The notes beneath the pieces were generated by a model. That model made no database searches, was not told where the DNA came from, and saw only the letters and a list, made by a program, of their open reading frames with translations. This document shows, one piece after another, positions 10,600 to 26,000 of a stretch of DNA of 64,000 nucleotides. Within the stretch, counting starts at the first letter, position 1, and each line of letters begins with the position of its first letter. This DNA comes from Gibbula magus (taxonomy: Eukaryota; Mollusca; Gastropoda; Trochida; Trochidae): positions 6,618,035 to 6,682,034 of the forward strand of contig OW388298.1 in the NCBI GenBank assembly GCA_936450465.1, in the 5' to 3' direction. A program made the translations under genes and the position numbers.

Positions 10600-12830
10600 T
10601 CTAGTTGATGGAAGCGATTCTAGTGTTAATACATATAGAGTATCTGTTCAGTGTAGTTCTAGTTGATGGAAGTGATTCTAGTGTTAATACATATAGAGCA
10701 TCTGTTCAGTCTAGTTCTAGTTGATGGAAGTGATTCTAGTGTTAATACATATAGAGTATATGTTCAGTCTAGTTCTAGTTGATGGAAGCGGTTCTACTGT
10801 TAATACATAGAGTATCTGTTCAGTTTAGTTCTAGTTGATGGAAGTGATTCTAGTGTTAATACATATAGAGTATCTGTTCAGTCTAGTTCTAGTTGATGGA
10901 AGTGATTCTAGTGTTAATACATATAGAGTATCTGTTCAGTGTAGTTCTAGTTGATGGAAGTGATTCTAGTGTTAATACATATAGAGCATCTGTTCAGTCT
11001 AGTTCTAGTTGATGGAAGTGATTCTAGTGTTAATACATATAGAGTATCATTTCAGTCTAGTTCTAGTTGATGGAAGCGATTCTAGTGTTAATACGTATAG
11101 AGTATCTGTTCAGTCTAGTTCTAGTTGATGGAAGCGATTCTAGTGTTAATACATATAGAGTATATGTTCAGTCTAGTTCTAGTTGATGGAAGTGATTCTA
11201 GTGTTAATACATACAGAGTATCTGTTCAGTCTAGTTCAAGTTGATGGAAGTGATTCTAGTGTTAATACATATAGAGTATCTGTTCAGTCTAGTTCTAGTT
11301 GATGGAAGCGATTCTAGTGTTAATGCATATAGAGTATCTGTTCAGTCTAGTTCTAGTTGATGGAAGTGATTCTAGTGTTAATACATATAGAGTATCTGTT
11401 CAGTGTAGTTCTAGTTGATGGAAGTGATTCTAGTGTTAATACATATAGAGCATCTGTTCAGTCTAGTTCTAGTTGATGGAAGTGATTCTAGTGTTAATAC
11501 ATATAGAGTATCATTTCAGTCTAGTTCTAGTTGATGGAAGCGATTCTAGTGTTAATACGTATAGAGTATCTGTTCAGTCTAGTTCTAGTTGATGGAAGCG
11601 ATTCTAGTGTTAATACATATAGAGTATATGTTCAGTCTAGTTCTAGTTGATGGAAGTGATTCTAGTGTTAATACATACAGAGTATCTGTTCAGTCTAGTT
11701 CAAGTTGATGGAAGTGATTCTAGTGTTAATACATATAGAGTATCTGTTCAGTCTAGTTCTAGTTGATGGAAGCGATTCTAGTGTTAATGCATATAGAGTA
11801 TCTGTTCAGTCTAGTTCTAGTTGATGGAAGTGATTCTAGTGTTAATACATATAGAGTATATGTTCAGTCTAGTTCTAGTTGATGGAAGTGATTCTAGTGT
11901 TAATACATATAGAGTATCTGTTCAGTCTAGTTCTAGTTGATGGAAGCGATTCTAGTGTTAATATATTTAGAGCATCTGTTCAGTCTAGTTCTAGTTGATG
12001 GAAGCGATTCTAGTGTTAATACATATAGAGTATCTGTTCAGTGTAGTTCTAGTTGATGGAAGTGATTCTAGTGTTAATACATATAGAGCATCTGTTCAGT
12101 CTAGTTCTAGTTGATGGAAGTGATTCTAGTGTTAATACATATAGAGTATATGTTCAGTCTAGTTCTAGTTGATGGAAGCGGTTCTACTGTTAATACATAG
12201 AGTATCTGTTCAGTTTAGTTCTAGTTGATGGAAGTGATTCTAGTGTTAATACATATAGAGTATCTGTTCAGTCTAGTTCTAGTTGATGGAAGTGATTCTA
12301 GTGTTAATACATATAGAGTATCTGTTCAGTGTAGTTCTAGTTGATGGAAGTGATTCTAGTGTTAATACATATAGAGCATCTGTTCAGTCTAGTTCTAGTT
12401 GATGGAAGTGATTCTAGTGTTAATACATATAGAGTATCATTTCAGTCTAGTTCTAGTTGATGGAAGCGATTCTAGTGTTAATACGTATAGAGTATCTGTT
12501 CAGTCTAGTTCTAGTTGATGGAAGCGATTCTAGTGTTAATACATATAGAGTATATGTTCAGTCTAGTTCTAGTTGATGGAAGTGATTCTAGTGTTAATAC
12601 ATACAGAGTATCTGTTCAGTCTAGTTCAAGTTGATGGAAGTGATTCTAGTGTTAATACATATAGAGTATCTGTTCAGTCTAGTTCTAGTTGATGGAAGCG
12701 ATTCTAGTGTTAATGCATATAGAGTATCTGTTCAGTCTAGTTCTAGTTGATGGAAGTGATTCTAGTGTTAATACATATAGAGTATATGTTCTGTCTAGTT
12801 CTAGTTGATTGAAGCGATTCTAGTGTTAAT
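10600..12830. repeat. Higher-order repeat: 24-mer of 1,390 bp with nested 8-mer
   Basis: Marker GCGGTTCTAC recurs at 10788 and 12178, and TATCATTTCAG at 11045 and 12435, both 1,390 bp apart. That equals 24 monomers with one 56-bp member. TATCATTTCAG also occurs at 11509, 464 bp (8 monomers) after 11045, showing a duplication nested in the larger unit. Confidence 0.85.
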
Positions 12831-15800
12831 ACATATAGAGTATCTGTTCAGTCTAGTTCTAGTTGATGGAAGTGATTCTAGTGTTAATACATATAGAGTA
12901 TCTGTTCAGTCTAGTTCTAGTTGATGGAAGCGATTCTAGTGTTAATACATATAGAGTATCTGTTCAGTCTAGTTCTAGTTGATTGAAGTGATTCTAATGT
13001 TAATACATATAGAGTATCTGTTCAGTCTAGTTCTAGTTTATGGAAGCGAGTCTAATGTTAATATATATAGAGTATCTGTTCTGTCTAGTTCTAGTTGATG
13101 GAAGCGATTCTAGTGTTAATACATATAGAGCATATGTTCAGTCTAGTTCTAGTTGATGGAAGCGGTTCTACTGTTAATACATAGAGTATCTGTTCAGTGT
13201 AGTTCTAGTTGATGGAAGTGATTCTAGTGTTAATACATATAGAGTATATGTTCAGTCTAGTTCTAGTTGATGGAAGTGATTCTAATGTTAATACATATAG
13301 AGTATCTGTTCAGTCTAGTTCTAGTTTATGGAAGGGAGTCTAGTGTTAATATATGTAGAGTATCTGTTCTGTCTAGTTCTAGTTGATGGAAGGGATTCTA
13401 GTGTTAATACATATAGAGCATATGTTCAGTCTAGTTCTAGTTGATGGAAGCGGTTCTACTGTTAATACATAGAGTATCTGTTCAGTGTAGTTCTAGTTGA
13501 TGGAAGTGATTCTAGTGTTAATACATATAGAGTATCTGTTCAGTCTAGTTCTAGTTGATGGAAGCGATTCTAGTGTTAATACATATAGAGTATCTGTTCA
13601 GTCTAGTTCTAGTTGATGGAAGTGATTCTAGTGTTAATACATATAGAGCATCTGTTCAGTCTAGTTCTAGTTGATGGAAGTGATTCTAGTGTTAATACAT
13701 ATAGAGTATCTGTTCAGTCTAGTTCTAGTTGATGGAAGCGATTCTAGTGTTAATACGTATAGAGTATCTGTTCAGTCTAGTTCTAGTTGATGGAAGCGAT
13801 TCTAGTGTTAATACATATAGAGTATATGTTCAGTCTAGTTCTAGTTGATGGAAGTGATTCTAGTGTTAATACATACAGAGTATCTGTTCAGTCTAGATCA
13901 AGTTGATGGAAGTGATTCTAGTGTTAATACATATAGAGTATCTGTTCAGTCTAGTTCTAGTTGATGGAAGTGATTCTAGTGTTAATACATATAGAGTATC
14001 TGTTCAGTCTAGTTCTAGTTGATGGAAGCGATTCTAGTGTTAATATATATAGAGTATATGTTCTGTCTAGTTCTAGTTGATGGAAGCGATTCTAGTGTTA
14101 ATATATATAGAGTATCTGTTCAGTCTAGTTCTAGTTGATGGAAGCGATTCTAGTGTTAATACATATAGAGCATATGTTCAGTCTAGTTCTAGTTGATGGA
14201 AGTGATTCTAGTGTTAATACATATAGAGTATCTGTTCAGTCTAGTTCTAGTTGATGGAAGCGATTCTAGTGTTAATACATATAGAGTATCTGTTCAGTCT
14301 AGTTCTAGTTGATGGAAGCGGTTCTACTGTTAATACATAGAGTATCTGTTCAGTCTAGTTCTAGTTGATGGAAGTGATTCTAGTGTTAATACATATAGAG
14401 TATCTGTTCAGTCTAGTTCTAGTTGATGGAAGCGATTCTAGTGTTAATACATATAGAGCATATGTTCAGTCTAGTTCTAGTTGATGGAAGCGGTTCTAGT
14501 GTTAATACATATAGAGCAAATGTTCAGTCTAGTTCTAGTTGATGGAAGCGGTTCTACTGTTAATACATAGAGTATCTGTTCAGTCTAGATCTAGTTGATG
14601 GAAGTGATTCTAGTGTTAATACATATAGAGTATCTGTTCAGTCTAGTTCTAGTTGATGGAAGCGATTCTTGTGTTCATACATATAGAGCATATGTTCAGT
14701 CTAGTTCTAGTTGATGGAAGCGGTTCTACTGTTAATACATAGAGTATCTGTTCAGTGTAGTTCTAGTTGATGGAAGTGATTCTAGTGTTAATACATATAG
14801 AGTATCTGTTCAGTCTAGTTCTAGTTGATGGAAGCGATTCTAGTGTTAATACATATAGAGTATCTGTTCAGTCTAGTTCTAGTTGATGGAAGCGATTCTA
14901 GTGTTAATACATATAGAGTATCTGTTCAGTCTAGTTCTAGTTGATGGAAGTGATTCTAGTGTTAATACATATAGAGTATCTGTTCAGTCTAGTTCTAGTT
15001 GATGGAAGCGATTCTAGTGTTAATATATTTAGAGCATCTGTTCAGTCTAGTTCTAGTTGATGGAAGCGATTCTAGTGTTAATACATATAGAGTATCTGTT
15101 CAGTCTAGTTCTAGTTGATGGAAGTGATTCTAGTGTTAATACATATAGAGCATCTGTTCAGTCTAGTTCTAGTTGATGGAAGTGATTCTAGTGTAAATAC
15201 ATATAGAGTATCTGTTCAGTCTAGTTCTAGTTGATGGAAGCGATTCTAGTGTTAATACATATAGAGTATCTGTTCAGTCTAGTTCTAGTTGATGGAAGTG
15301 ATTCTAGTGTTAATACATATAGAGTTTCTGTTCAGTCTAGTTCTAGTTGATGGAAGTGATTCTAGTGTTAATACATATAGAGTATCTGTTCAGTTTAGTT
15401 CTAGTTGATGGAAGCGATTCTAGTGTTAATACATATAGAGCATATGTTCAGTCTAGTTCTAGTTGATGGAAGCGATTCTAGTGTTAATACATAGAGTATC
15501 TGTTCAGTCTAGTTCTAGTTGATGGAAGTGATTCTAGTGTTAATACATATAGAGTATCTGTTCAGTGTAGTTCTAGTTGATGGAAGCGATTCTAGTGTTA
15601 ATACATATAGAGTATCTGTTCAGTCTAGTTCTAGTTGATGGAAGCGGTTCTACTGTTAATACATAGAGTATCTGTTCAGTCTAGTTCTAGTTGATGGAAG
15701 TGATTCTAGTGTTAATACATATAGAGTATCTGTTCAGTCTAGTTCTAGTTGATGGAAGCGATTCTAGTGTTAATACATATAGAGCATATGTTCAGTCTAG

Positions 15801-18800
15801 TTCTAGTTGATGGAAGCGGTTCTACTGTTAATACATAGAGTATCTGTTCAGTCTAGTTCTAGTTGATGGAAGTGATTCTAGTGTTAATACATATAGAGTA
15901 TCTGTTCAGTCTACTTCTAGTTGATGGAAGCGATTCTAGTGTTAATACATATAGAGCATATGTTCAGTCTAGTTCTAGTTGATGGAAGCGGTTCTACTGT
16001 TAATACATAGAGTATCTGTTCAGTGTAGTTCTAGTTGATGGAAGTGATTCTAGTGTTAATACATATAGAGTATCTGTTCAGTCTAGTTCTAGTTGATGGA
16101 AGCGATTCTAGTGTTAATACATATAGAGTATCTGTTCAGTCTAGTTCTAGTTGATGGAAGCGATTCTAGTGTTAATACATATAGAGTATCTGTTCAGTCT
16201 AGTTCTAGTTGATGGAAGTGATTCTAGTGTTAATACATATAGAGTATCTGTTCAGTCTAGTTCTAGTTGATGGAAGCGATTCTAGTGTTAATATATTTAG
16301 AGCATCTGTTCAGTCTAGTTCTAGTTGATGGAAGCGATTCTAGTGTTAATATATTTAGAGCATCTGTTCAGTCTAGTTCTAGTTGATGGAAGCGATTCTA
16401 GTGTTAATACATATAGAGTATCTGTTCAGTGTAGTTCTAGTTGATGGAAGTGATTCTAGTGTTAATACATATAGAGCATCTGTTCAGTCTAGTTCTAGTT
16501 GATGGAAGTGATTCTAGTGTTAATACATATAGAGTATCTGTTCAGTCTAGTTCTAGTTGATGGAAGCGATTCTAGTGTTAATACATATAGAGTATCTGTT
16601 CAGTCTAGTTCTAGTTGATGGAATTGATTCTAGTGTTAATACATATAGAGTTTCTGTTCAGTCTAGTTCTAGTTGATGGAAGTGATTCTAGTGTTAATAC
16701 ATATAGAGTATCTGTTCAGTTTAGTTCTAGTTGATGGAAGCGATTCTAGTGTTAATAGATATAGAGTATCTGTTCAGTCTAGTTCTAGTTGTTTGAAGTG
16801 ATTCTAGTGTTAATACATATAGAGTATATATTCAGTGTAGTTCTAGTTGATGGAAGCGATTCTAGTGTTAATACATATAGAGTATCTGTTCAGTCTAGTT
16901 CTAGTTGATGGAAGTGATTCTAGTGTTAATATATATAGAGTATCTGTTCAGTCTAGTTCTAGTTGATGGAAGTGATTCTAGTGTTAATACATATAGAGTA
17001 TCTGTTCTGTCTAGTTCTAGTTGATGGAAGCGATTCTAGTGTTAATACATATAGAGTATCTGTTCAGTCTAGTTCTAGTTGATGGAAGCGATTCTAGTGT
17101 TAATACATATAGAGTATCTGTTCAGTCTAGTTCTAGTTGATGGAAGTGTTTCTAGTGTTAATACATATAGAGTATATGTTCAGTCTAGTTCTAGTTGATG
17201 GAAGTGATTCTACTGTTAATACATATAGAGTATCTGTTCAGTCTAGTTCTAGTTGATGGAAGTGATTCTAGTGTTAATACATATAGAGTATCTGTTCAGT
17301 CTAGTTCTAGTTGATGGAAGTGATTCTAGTGTTAATACATATAGAGTATATGTTCAGTCTAGTTCTAGTTGATGGAAGTGATTCTAGTGTTAATACATAT
17401 AGAGTATCTGTTCAGTCTAGTTCTAGTTGATGGAAGCGATTCTAGTGTTAATACATATAGAGTATCTGTTCAGTCTAGTTGTAGTTGATGGAAGTGATTC
17501 TAGTTTTAATACATTTAGAGTATCTGTTCAGTCTAGTTCTAGTTGATGGAAGTGATTCTAGTGTTAATACATAGAGTATCTGTTCAGTCTAGTTCTAGTT
17601 GATGGAAGTGATTCTAGTGTTAATACGTATAGAGTATATGTTCAGTCTAGTTCTAGTTGATGGAAGTGATTCTAGAGTTAATACATATAGAGTATATGTT
17701 CAGTCTAGTTCTAGTTGATGGAAGCGATTCTAGTGTTAATACGTATAGAGTATATGTTCAGTCTAGTTCTAGTTGATGGAAGTGATTCTAGTGTTAATAC
17801 ATATAGAGTATATGTTCAGTCTAGTTCTAGTTGATGGAAGTGATTCTAGTGTTAATACATATAGAGCATCTGTTCAGTCTAGTTCTAGTTGATGGAAGTG
17901 ATTCTAGTGTTAATACATATAGAGCATCTGTTCAGTCTAGTTCTAGTTGATGGAAGTGAGTCTAGTGTTAATACATATAGAGTATCTGTTCAGTGTAGTT
18001 CTAGTTGATGGAAGCGATTCTAGTGTTAATACATATAGAGTATCTGTTCAGTCTAGTTCTAGTTGATGGAAGTGATTCTAGTGTTAATATATATAGGGTA
18101 TCTGTTCAGTCTAGTTCTAGTTGATGGAAGTGATTCTAGTGTTAATATATATAGGGTATCTGTTCAGTCTAGTTCTAGTTGATGGAAGCGATTCTAGTGT
18201 TAATATATATAGGGTATCTGTTCAGTCTAGTTCTAGTTGATGGAAGCGATTCTAGTGTTAATACATATAGAGTATCTGTTCAGCCTAGTTCTAGTTGATG
18301 GAAGCGATTCTAGTGTTAATACATATAGAGTATCTGTTCAGTCTAGTTCTAGTTGATGGAAGTGATTCTAGTGTTAATACATATAGAGTATCTGTTCAGT
18401 CTAGTTCTAGTTGATGGAAGTGATGCTAGTGTTAATACATATAGAGTATATGTTCAGTCTAGTTCTAGTTGATGGAAGTGATTCTAGTGTTAATATATAT
18501 AGGGTATCTGTTCAGTCTAGTTCTAGTTGATGGAAGCGATTCTAGTGTTAATACATATAGAGTATCTGTTCAGCCTAGTTCTAGTTGATGGAAGCGATTC
18601 TAGTGTTAATACATATAGAGTATCTGTTCAGTCTAGTTCTAGTTGAAGGAAGCGATTCTAGTGTTAATACATATAGAGTATCTGTTCAGTCTAGTTCTAG
18701 TTGAAGGAAGCGATTCTAGTGTTAATACATATAGAGTATCTGTTCAGTCTAGTTGTAGTTGATGGAAGCGATTCTAGTGTTAATACATATAGAGTATCTG

Positions 18801-20099
18801 TTCAGTCTAGTTCTAGTTGATGGAAGTGATTCTAGTGTTAATACGTATAGAGTATATGTTCAGTCTAGTTCTAGTTGATGGAAGCGATTCTAGTGTTAAT
18901 TCGTATAGAGTATCTGTTCAGTCTAGTTCTAGTTGATGGAAGCGATTCTAGTATTAATACATATAGAGTATCTGATCAGTCTAGTTCTAGTTGATGGAAG
19001 TGATTCTAGTATTAATACATATAGAGCATCTGTTCAGTCTAGTTCTAGTTGATGGAAGTGATTCTAGTGTTAATATATATAGAGTATATGTTCAGTCTAG
19101 TTCTAGTTGATGGAAGCGATTCTAGTGTCAATACATATAGAGTATATGTTCAGTCTAGTTCTAGTTGATGGAAGTGATTCTATTGTTAATACATATAGAG
19201 TATCTGTTCAGTCTAGTTCTAGTTGATGAAAGCGATTCTAGTGTTAATACATATAGAGTATCTGTTCAGTCTAGTTCTAGTTGATGGAAGCGATTCTAGT
19301 GTTAATACATATAGAGTATCTGTTCAGTCTAGTTTTAGTTGATGGAAGCGATTCTAGTGTTAATACATATAGATTATCTGTTCAGTCTAGTTCTAGTTGA
19401 TGGAAGTGATTCTAGTGTTAATACGTATAGAGTATATGTTCAGTCTAGTTCTAGTTGATGGAAGTGATTCTAGTGTTAATACATATAGAGTATCTGTTCA
19501 GTCTAGTTCTAGTTGATGGAAGTGATTCTAGTGTTAATACGTATAGAGAATATGTTCAGTCTAGTTCTAGTTGATGGAAGTGATTCTAGTGTTAATACAT
19601 ATAGAGTATATGTTCAGTCTAGTTCTAGTTGATGGAAGTGATTCTAGTGTTAATACATATAGAGTATCTGTTCAGTCTTGTTCTAGTTGATGGAAGTGAT
19701 TCTAGTGTTAATACGTATAGAGTATATGTTCAGTCTAGTTCTAGTTGATGGAAGGGATTCTAGTGTTAATACATATAGAGTATCTGTTCAGTCTAGTTCT
19801 AGTTGGTGGAAGTGATTCTACTGTTAATACATATAGAGTATCTCTTCAGTCTAGTTCTAGTTGATGGAAGTGATTCTAGTGTTAATACATATAGAGCATA
19901 TGTTCAGTCTAGTTCTAGTTGATGGAAGTGATTCTAGTGTTAATATATATAGGGTATCTGTTCAGTCTAGTTCTAGTTGATGGAAGCGATTCTAGTGTTA
20001 ATACATATAGAGTATCTGTTCAGTCTAGTTCTCGTTGAAGGAAGCGATTCTAGTGTTAATACATATAGAGTATCTGTTCAGTCTAGTTGTAGTTGATGG

Positions 20100-23000
20100 A
20101 AGCGATTCTAGTGTTAATACATATAGAGCATCTGTTCAGTCTAGTTCTAGTTGATGGAAGCGATTCTAGTGTTAATACATATAGAGTATCTGTTCAGTCT
20201 AGTTCTAGTTGATGGAAGTGATTCTAGTGTTAATATATATAGAGTATCTGTTCAGTGTAGTTCTAGTTGATGGAAGCGATTCTAGTGTTAATACATATAG
20301 AGTATCTGTTCAGTCTAGTTCTAGTTGATGGAAGCGATTCTAGTGTTAATATATATAGAGTATCTGTTCAGTGTAGTTCTAGTTGATGGAAGTGATTCTA
20401 GTGTTAATACATATAGAGCATCTGTTCAGTCTAGTTCTAGTTGATGGAAGTGATTCTAGTGTTAATACATATAGAGTATCTGTTCAGTCTAGTTCTAGTT
20501 GATGGAAGCGATTCTAGTGTTAATACGTATAGAGTATCTGTTCAGTCTAGTTCTAGTTGATGAAAGCGATTCTAGTGTTAATTTATATAGAGTATCTGTT
20601 CAGTCTAGTTCTAGTTGATGGAAGTGATTCTAGTGTTAATACATATAGAGTATCTGTTCAGTCTAGTTCTAGTTGATGGAAGTGATTCTAGTGTTAATAC
20701 ATATAGAGTATATGTTCAGTCTAGTTCTAGTTGATGGAAGCGATTCTAGAGTTAATATATATAGAGTATCTGTTCAGTCTAGTTGTAGTTGATGGAAGCG
20801 ATTCTAGTGTTAATACATATAGAGCATCTGTTCAGTCTAGTTCTAGTTGATGGAAGCGATTCTAGTGTTAATACATATAGAGTATCTGTTCAGTCTAGTT
20901 CTAGTTGATGGAAGTGATTCTAGTGTTAATATATATAGAGTATCTGTTCAGTGTAGTTCTAGTTGATGGAAGCGATTCTAGTGTTAATACATATAGAGTA
21001 TCTGTTCAGTCTAGTTCTAGTTGATGGAAGCGATTCTAGTGTTAATATATATAGAGTATCTGTTCAGTGTAGTTCTAGTTGATGGAAGTGATTCTAGTGT
21101 TAATACATATAGAGCATCTGTTCAGTCTAGTTCTAGTTGATGGAAGTGATTCTAGTGTTAATACATATAGAGTATCTGTTCAGTCTAGTTCTAGTTGATG
21201 GAAGCGATTCTAGTGTTAATACGTATAGAGTATCTGTTCAGTCTAGTTCTAGTTGATGAAAGCGATTCTAGTGTTAATATATATAGAGTATCTGTTCAGT
21301 CTAGTTCTAGTTGATGGAAGTGATTCTAGTGTTAATACATATAGAGTATCTGTTCAGTCTAGTTCTAGTTGATGGAAGTGATTCTAGTGTTAATACATAT
21401 AGAGTATCTGTTCAGTCTAGTTCTAGTTGATGGAAGCGATTCTAGTGTTAATATATATAGAGTATCTGTTCAGTCTAGTTCTAGTTGATGGAAGTGATTC
21501 TAGTGTTAATACATAGAGAGCATCTGTTCAGTCTAGTTCTAGTTGATGGAAGCGATTCTAGTGTTAATACATATAGAGTATCTGTTCAGTCTAGTTCTAG
21601 TTGATGGAAGTGATTCTAGTGTTAATACATATAGAGTATATGTTCAGTCTTGTTCTAGTTGATCGAAGCGGTTCTACTGTTAATACATAGAGTATCTGTT
21701 CAGTGTAGTTCTAGTTGATGGAAGTGATTCTAGTGTTAATACATGTAGAGTATCTGTTCAGTCTAGTTCTAGTTGATGGAAGCGATTCTAGTGTTAATAC
21801 ATATAGAGCATCTGTTCAGTCTAGTTCTAGTTGATGGAAGTGATTCTAGTGTTAATACATATAGAGCATCTGTTCAGTCTAGTTTTAGTTGATGGAAGCG
21901 ATTCTAGTGTTAATACACATAGAGTATCTGTTCAGTGTAGTTCTAGTTGATGGAAGCGATTCTAGTGTTAATATATATAGAGTATCTGTTCAGTCTAGTT
22001 CTAGTTGATGGAAGCGATTCTAGTGTTAATACACATAGAGTATCTGTTCAGTCTAGTTCTAGTTGATGGAAGCGATTCTAGTGTTAATACATATAGAGTA
22101 TCTGTTCTGTCTAGTTCTAGTTGATGGAAGCGATTCTAGTGTTAATACATATAGAGTATCTGTTCAGTCTAGTTCTAGTTGATGGAAGCGATTCTAGTGT
22201 TAATACATATAGAGCATATGTTCTGTCTAGTTCTAGTTGATGGAAGTGATTCTAGTGTTAATATATATAGAGTATCTGTTCAGTGTAGTTCTAGTTGATG
22301 GAAGCGATTCTAGTGTAAATATATATAGAGCATCTGTTCAGTCTAGTTCAAGTTGATGGAAGTGATTCTAGTGTTAATACATATAGAGTATCTGTTCAGT
22401 CTAGTTCTAGTTGTTTGAAGTGATTCTAGTGTTAATACATATAGAGTATATGTTCAGTCTAGTTCTAGTTGATGGAAGCGATTCTAGTGTTAATACATAT
22501 AGAGTATCTGTTCAGTCTAGTTCTAGTTGATGGAAGTGATTCTAGTGTTAATATATATAGAGTATCTGTTCAGTCTAGTTCTAGTTGATGGAAGTGATTC
22601 TAGTGTTAATACATATAGAGTATCTGTTCTGTCTAGTTCTAGTTGATGGAAGCGATTCTAGTGTTAATACATATAGAGTATCTGTTCAGTCTAGTTCTAG
22701 TTGATGGAAGCGATTCTAGTGTTAATACATATAGAGTATCTGTTCAGTCTAGTTCTAGTTGATGGAAGTGATTCTAGTGTTAATACATATAGAGTATATG
22801 TTCAGTCTAGTTCTAGTTGATGGAAATGATTCTACTGTTAATACATATAGAGTATCTGTTCAGTCTAGTTCTAGTTGATGGAAGTGATTCTAGTGTTAAT
22901 ACATATAGAGTATCTGTTCAGTCTAGTTCTAGTTGATGGAAGTGATTCTAGTGTTAATACATATAGAGTATATGTTCAGTCTTGTTCTAGTTGATGGAAG

Positions 23001-26000
23001 CGATTCTAGTGTTAATACATATAGAGTATCTGTTCAGTCTAGTTCTAGTTGATGGAAGTGATTCTAGTGTTAATACATATAGAGTATATGTTCAGTCTAG
23101 TTCTAGTTGATGGAAGTGATTCTACTGTTAATACATATAGAGTATCTGTTCAGTCTAGTTCTAGTTGATGGAAGTGATTCTAGTGTTAATACATATAGAG
23201 TATCTGTTCAGTCTAGTTCTAGTTGATGGAAGTGATTCTAGTGTTAATACATATAGAGTATCTGTTCAGCCTAGTTCTAGTTGATGGAAGCGATTCTAGT
23301 GTTAATACATATAGAGTATCTGTTCAGTCTAGTTCTAGTTGATGGAAGTGATTCTAGTGTTAATACATATAGAGTATCTGTTCTGTCTAGTTGTAGTTGA
23401 TGGAAGCGATTCTAGTGTTAATACATATAGAGTATCTGTTCAGTCTAGTTCTAGTTGATGGAAGTGATTCTAGTGTTAATATATATAGGGTATCTGTTCA
23501 GTCTAGTTCTAGTTGATGGAAGCGATTCTAGTGTTAATACATATAGAGTATCTGTTCAGCCTAGTTCTAGTTGATGGAAGCGATTCTAGTGGTAATACAT
23601 ATAGAGTATCTGTTCAGTCTAGTTCTAGTTGATGAAAGCGATTCTAGTGTTAATACATATAGAGTATCTGTTCAGTCTAGTTCTAGTTGATGGAAGCGAT
23701 TCTAGTGTTAATACATATAGAGTATCTGTTCAGTCTAGTTATAGTTGATGGAAGCGATTCTAGTGTTAATACATATAGATTATCTGTTCAGTCTAGTTCT
23801 AGTTGATGGAAGTGATTCTAGTGTTAATACGTATAGAGTATATGTTCAGTCTAGTTCTAGTTGATGGAAGTGATTCTAGTGTTAATACATATAGAGTATC
23901 TGTTCAGTCTAGTTCTAGTTGATGGAAGCGATTCTAGTGTTAATACATATAGAGTATCTGTTCAGTCTAGTTCTAGTTGATGGAAGCGATTCTAGTGTTA
24001 ATACATATAGAGTATCTGTTCAGTCTAGTTCTAGTTGGTGGAAGTGATTCTACTGTTAATACATATAGAGTATCTCTTCAGTCTAGTTCTAGTTGATGGA
24101 AGTGATTCTAGTGTTAATACATATAGAGTATATGTTCAGTCTAGTTCTAGTTGATGGAAGTGATTCTAGTGTTAATATATATAGGGTATCTGTTCAGTCT
24201 AGTTCTAGTTGATGGAAGCGATTCTAGTGTTAATACATATAGAGTATCTGTTCAGTCTAGTTCTAGTTGAAGGAAGCGATTCTAGTGTTAATACATATAG
24301 AGTATCTGTTCAGTCTAGTTGTAGTTGATGGAAGCGATTCTAGTGTTAATACATATAGAGTATCTGTTCAGTCTAGTTCTAGTTGATGGAAGTGATTCTA
24401 GTGTTAATACGTATAGAGTACATGTTCAGTCTAGTTCTAGTTGATGGAAGCGATTCTAGTGTTAATACATATAGAGTATCTGTTCAGTCTAGTTCTAGTT
24501 GATGGAAGTGATTCTAGTGTTAATATATATAGAGTATCTGTTCAGTGTAGTTCTAGTTGATGGAAGCGATTCTAGTGTTAATACATATAGAGTATCTGTT
24601 CAGTCTAGTTCTAGTTGATGGAAGCGATTCTAGTGTTAATATATATAGAGTATCTGTTCAGTGTAGTTCTAGTTGATGGAAGTGATTCTAGTGTTAATAC
24701 ATATAGAGCATCTGTTCAGTCTAGTTCTAGTTGATGGAAGTGATTCTAGTGTTAATACATATAGAGTATCTGTTCAGTCTAGTTCTAGTTGATGGAAGCG
24801 ATTCTAGTGTTAATACGTATAGAGTATCTGTTCAGTCTAGTTCTAGTTGATGAAAGCGATTCTAGTGTTAATATATATAGAGTATCTGTTCAGTCTAGTT
24901 CTAGTTGATGGAAGTGATTCTAGTGTTAATACATATAGAGTATCTGTTCAGTCTAGTTCTAGTTGATGGAAGTGATTCTAGTGTTAATACATATAGAGTA
25001 TCTGTTCAGTCTAGTTCTAGTTGATGGAAGCGATTCTAGTGTTAATATATATAGAGTATCTGTTCAGTCTAGTTCTAGTTGATGGAAGTGATTATAGTGT
25101 TAATACATATAGAGCATCTGTTCAGTCTAGTTCTAGTTGATGGAAGCGATTCTAGTGTTAATACATATAGAGTATCTGTTCAGTCTAGTTCTAGTTGATG
25201 GAAGTGATTCTAGTGTTAATACATATAGAGTATATGTTCAGTCTTGTTCTAGTTGATGGAAGCGATTCTAGTGTTAATATATATAGAGTATCTGTTCAGT
25301 CTAGTTCTAGTTGATGGAAGTGATTCTAGTGTTAATACATATAGAGCATATGTTCAGTCTAGTTCTAGTTGATCGAAGCGGTTCTACTGTTAATACATAG
25401 AGTATCTGTTCAGTGTAGTTCTAGTTGATGGAAGTGATTCTAGTGTTAATACATGTAGAGTATCTGTTCAGTCTAGTTCTAGTTGATGGAAGCGATTCTA
25501 GTGTTAATACGTATAGAGTATCTGTTCAGTCTAGTTCTAGTTGATGGAAGTGATTCTAGTGTTAATACATATAGAGCATCTGTTCAGTCTAGTTCTAGTT
25601 GATGGAAGCGATTCTAGTGTTAATACACATAGAGTATCTGTTCAGTGTAGTTCTAGTTGATGGAAGCGATTCTAGTGTTAATATATATAGAGTATCTGTT
25701 CAGTCTAGTTCTAGTTGATGGAAGCGATTCTAGTGTTAATACACATAGAGTATCTGTTCAGTCTAGTTCTAGTTGATGGAAGCGATTCTAGTGTTAATAC
25801 ATATAGAGTATCTGTTCTGTCTAGTTCTAGTTGATGGAAGCGATTCTAGTGTTAATACATATAGAGTATCTGTTCAGTCTAGTTCTAGTTGATGGAAGCG
25901 ATTCTAGTGTTAATACATATAGAGCATATGTTCTGTCTAGTTCTAGTTGATGGAAGTGATTCTAGTGTTAATATATATAGAGTATCTGTTCAGTGTAGTT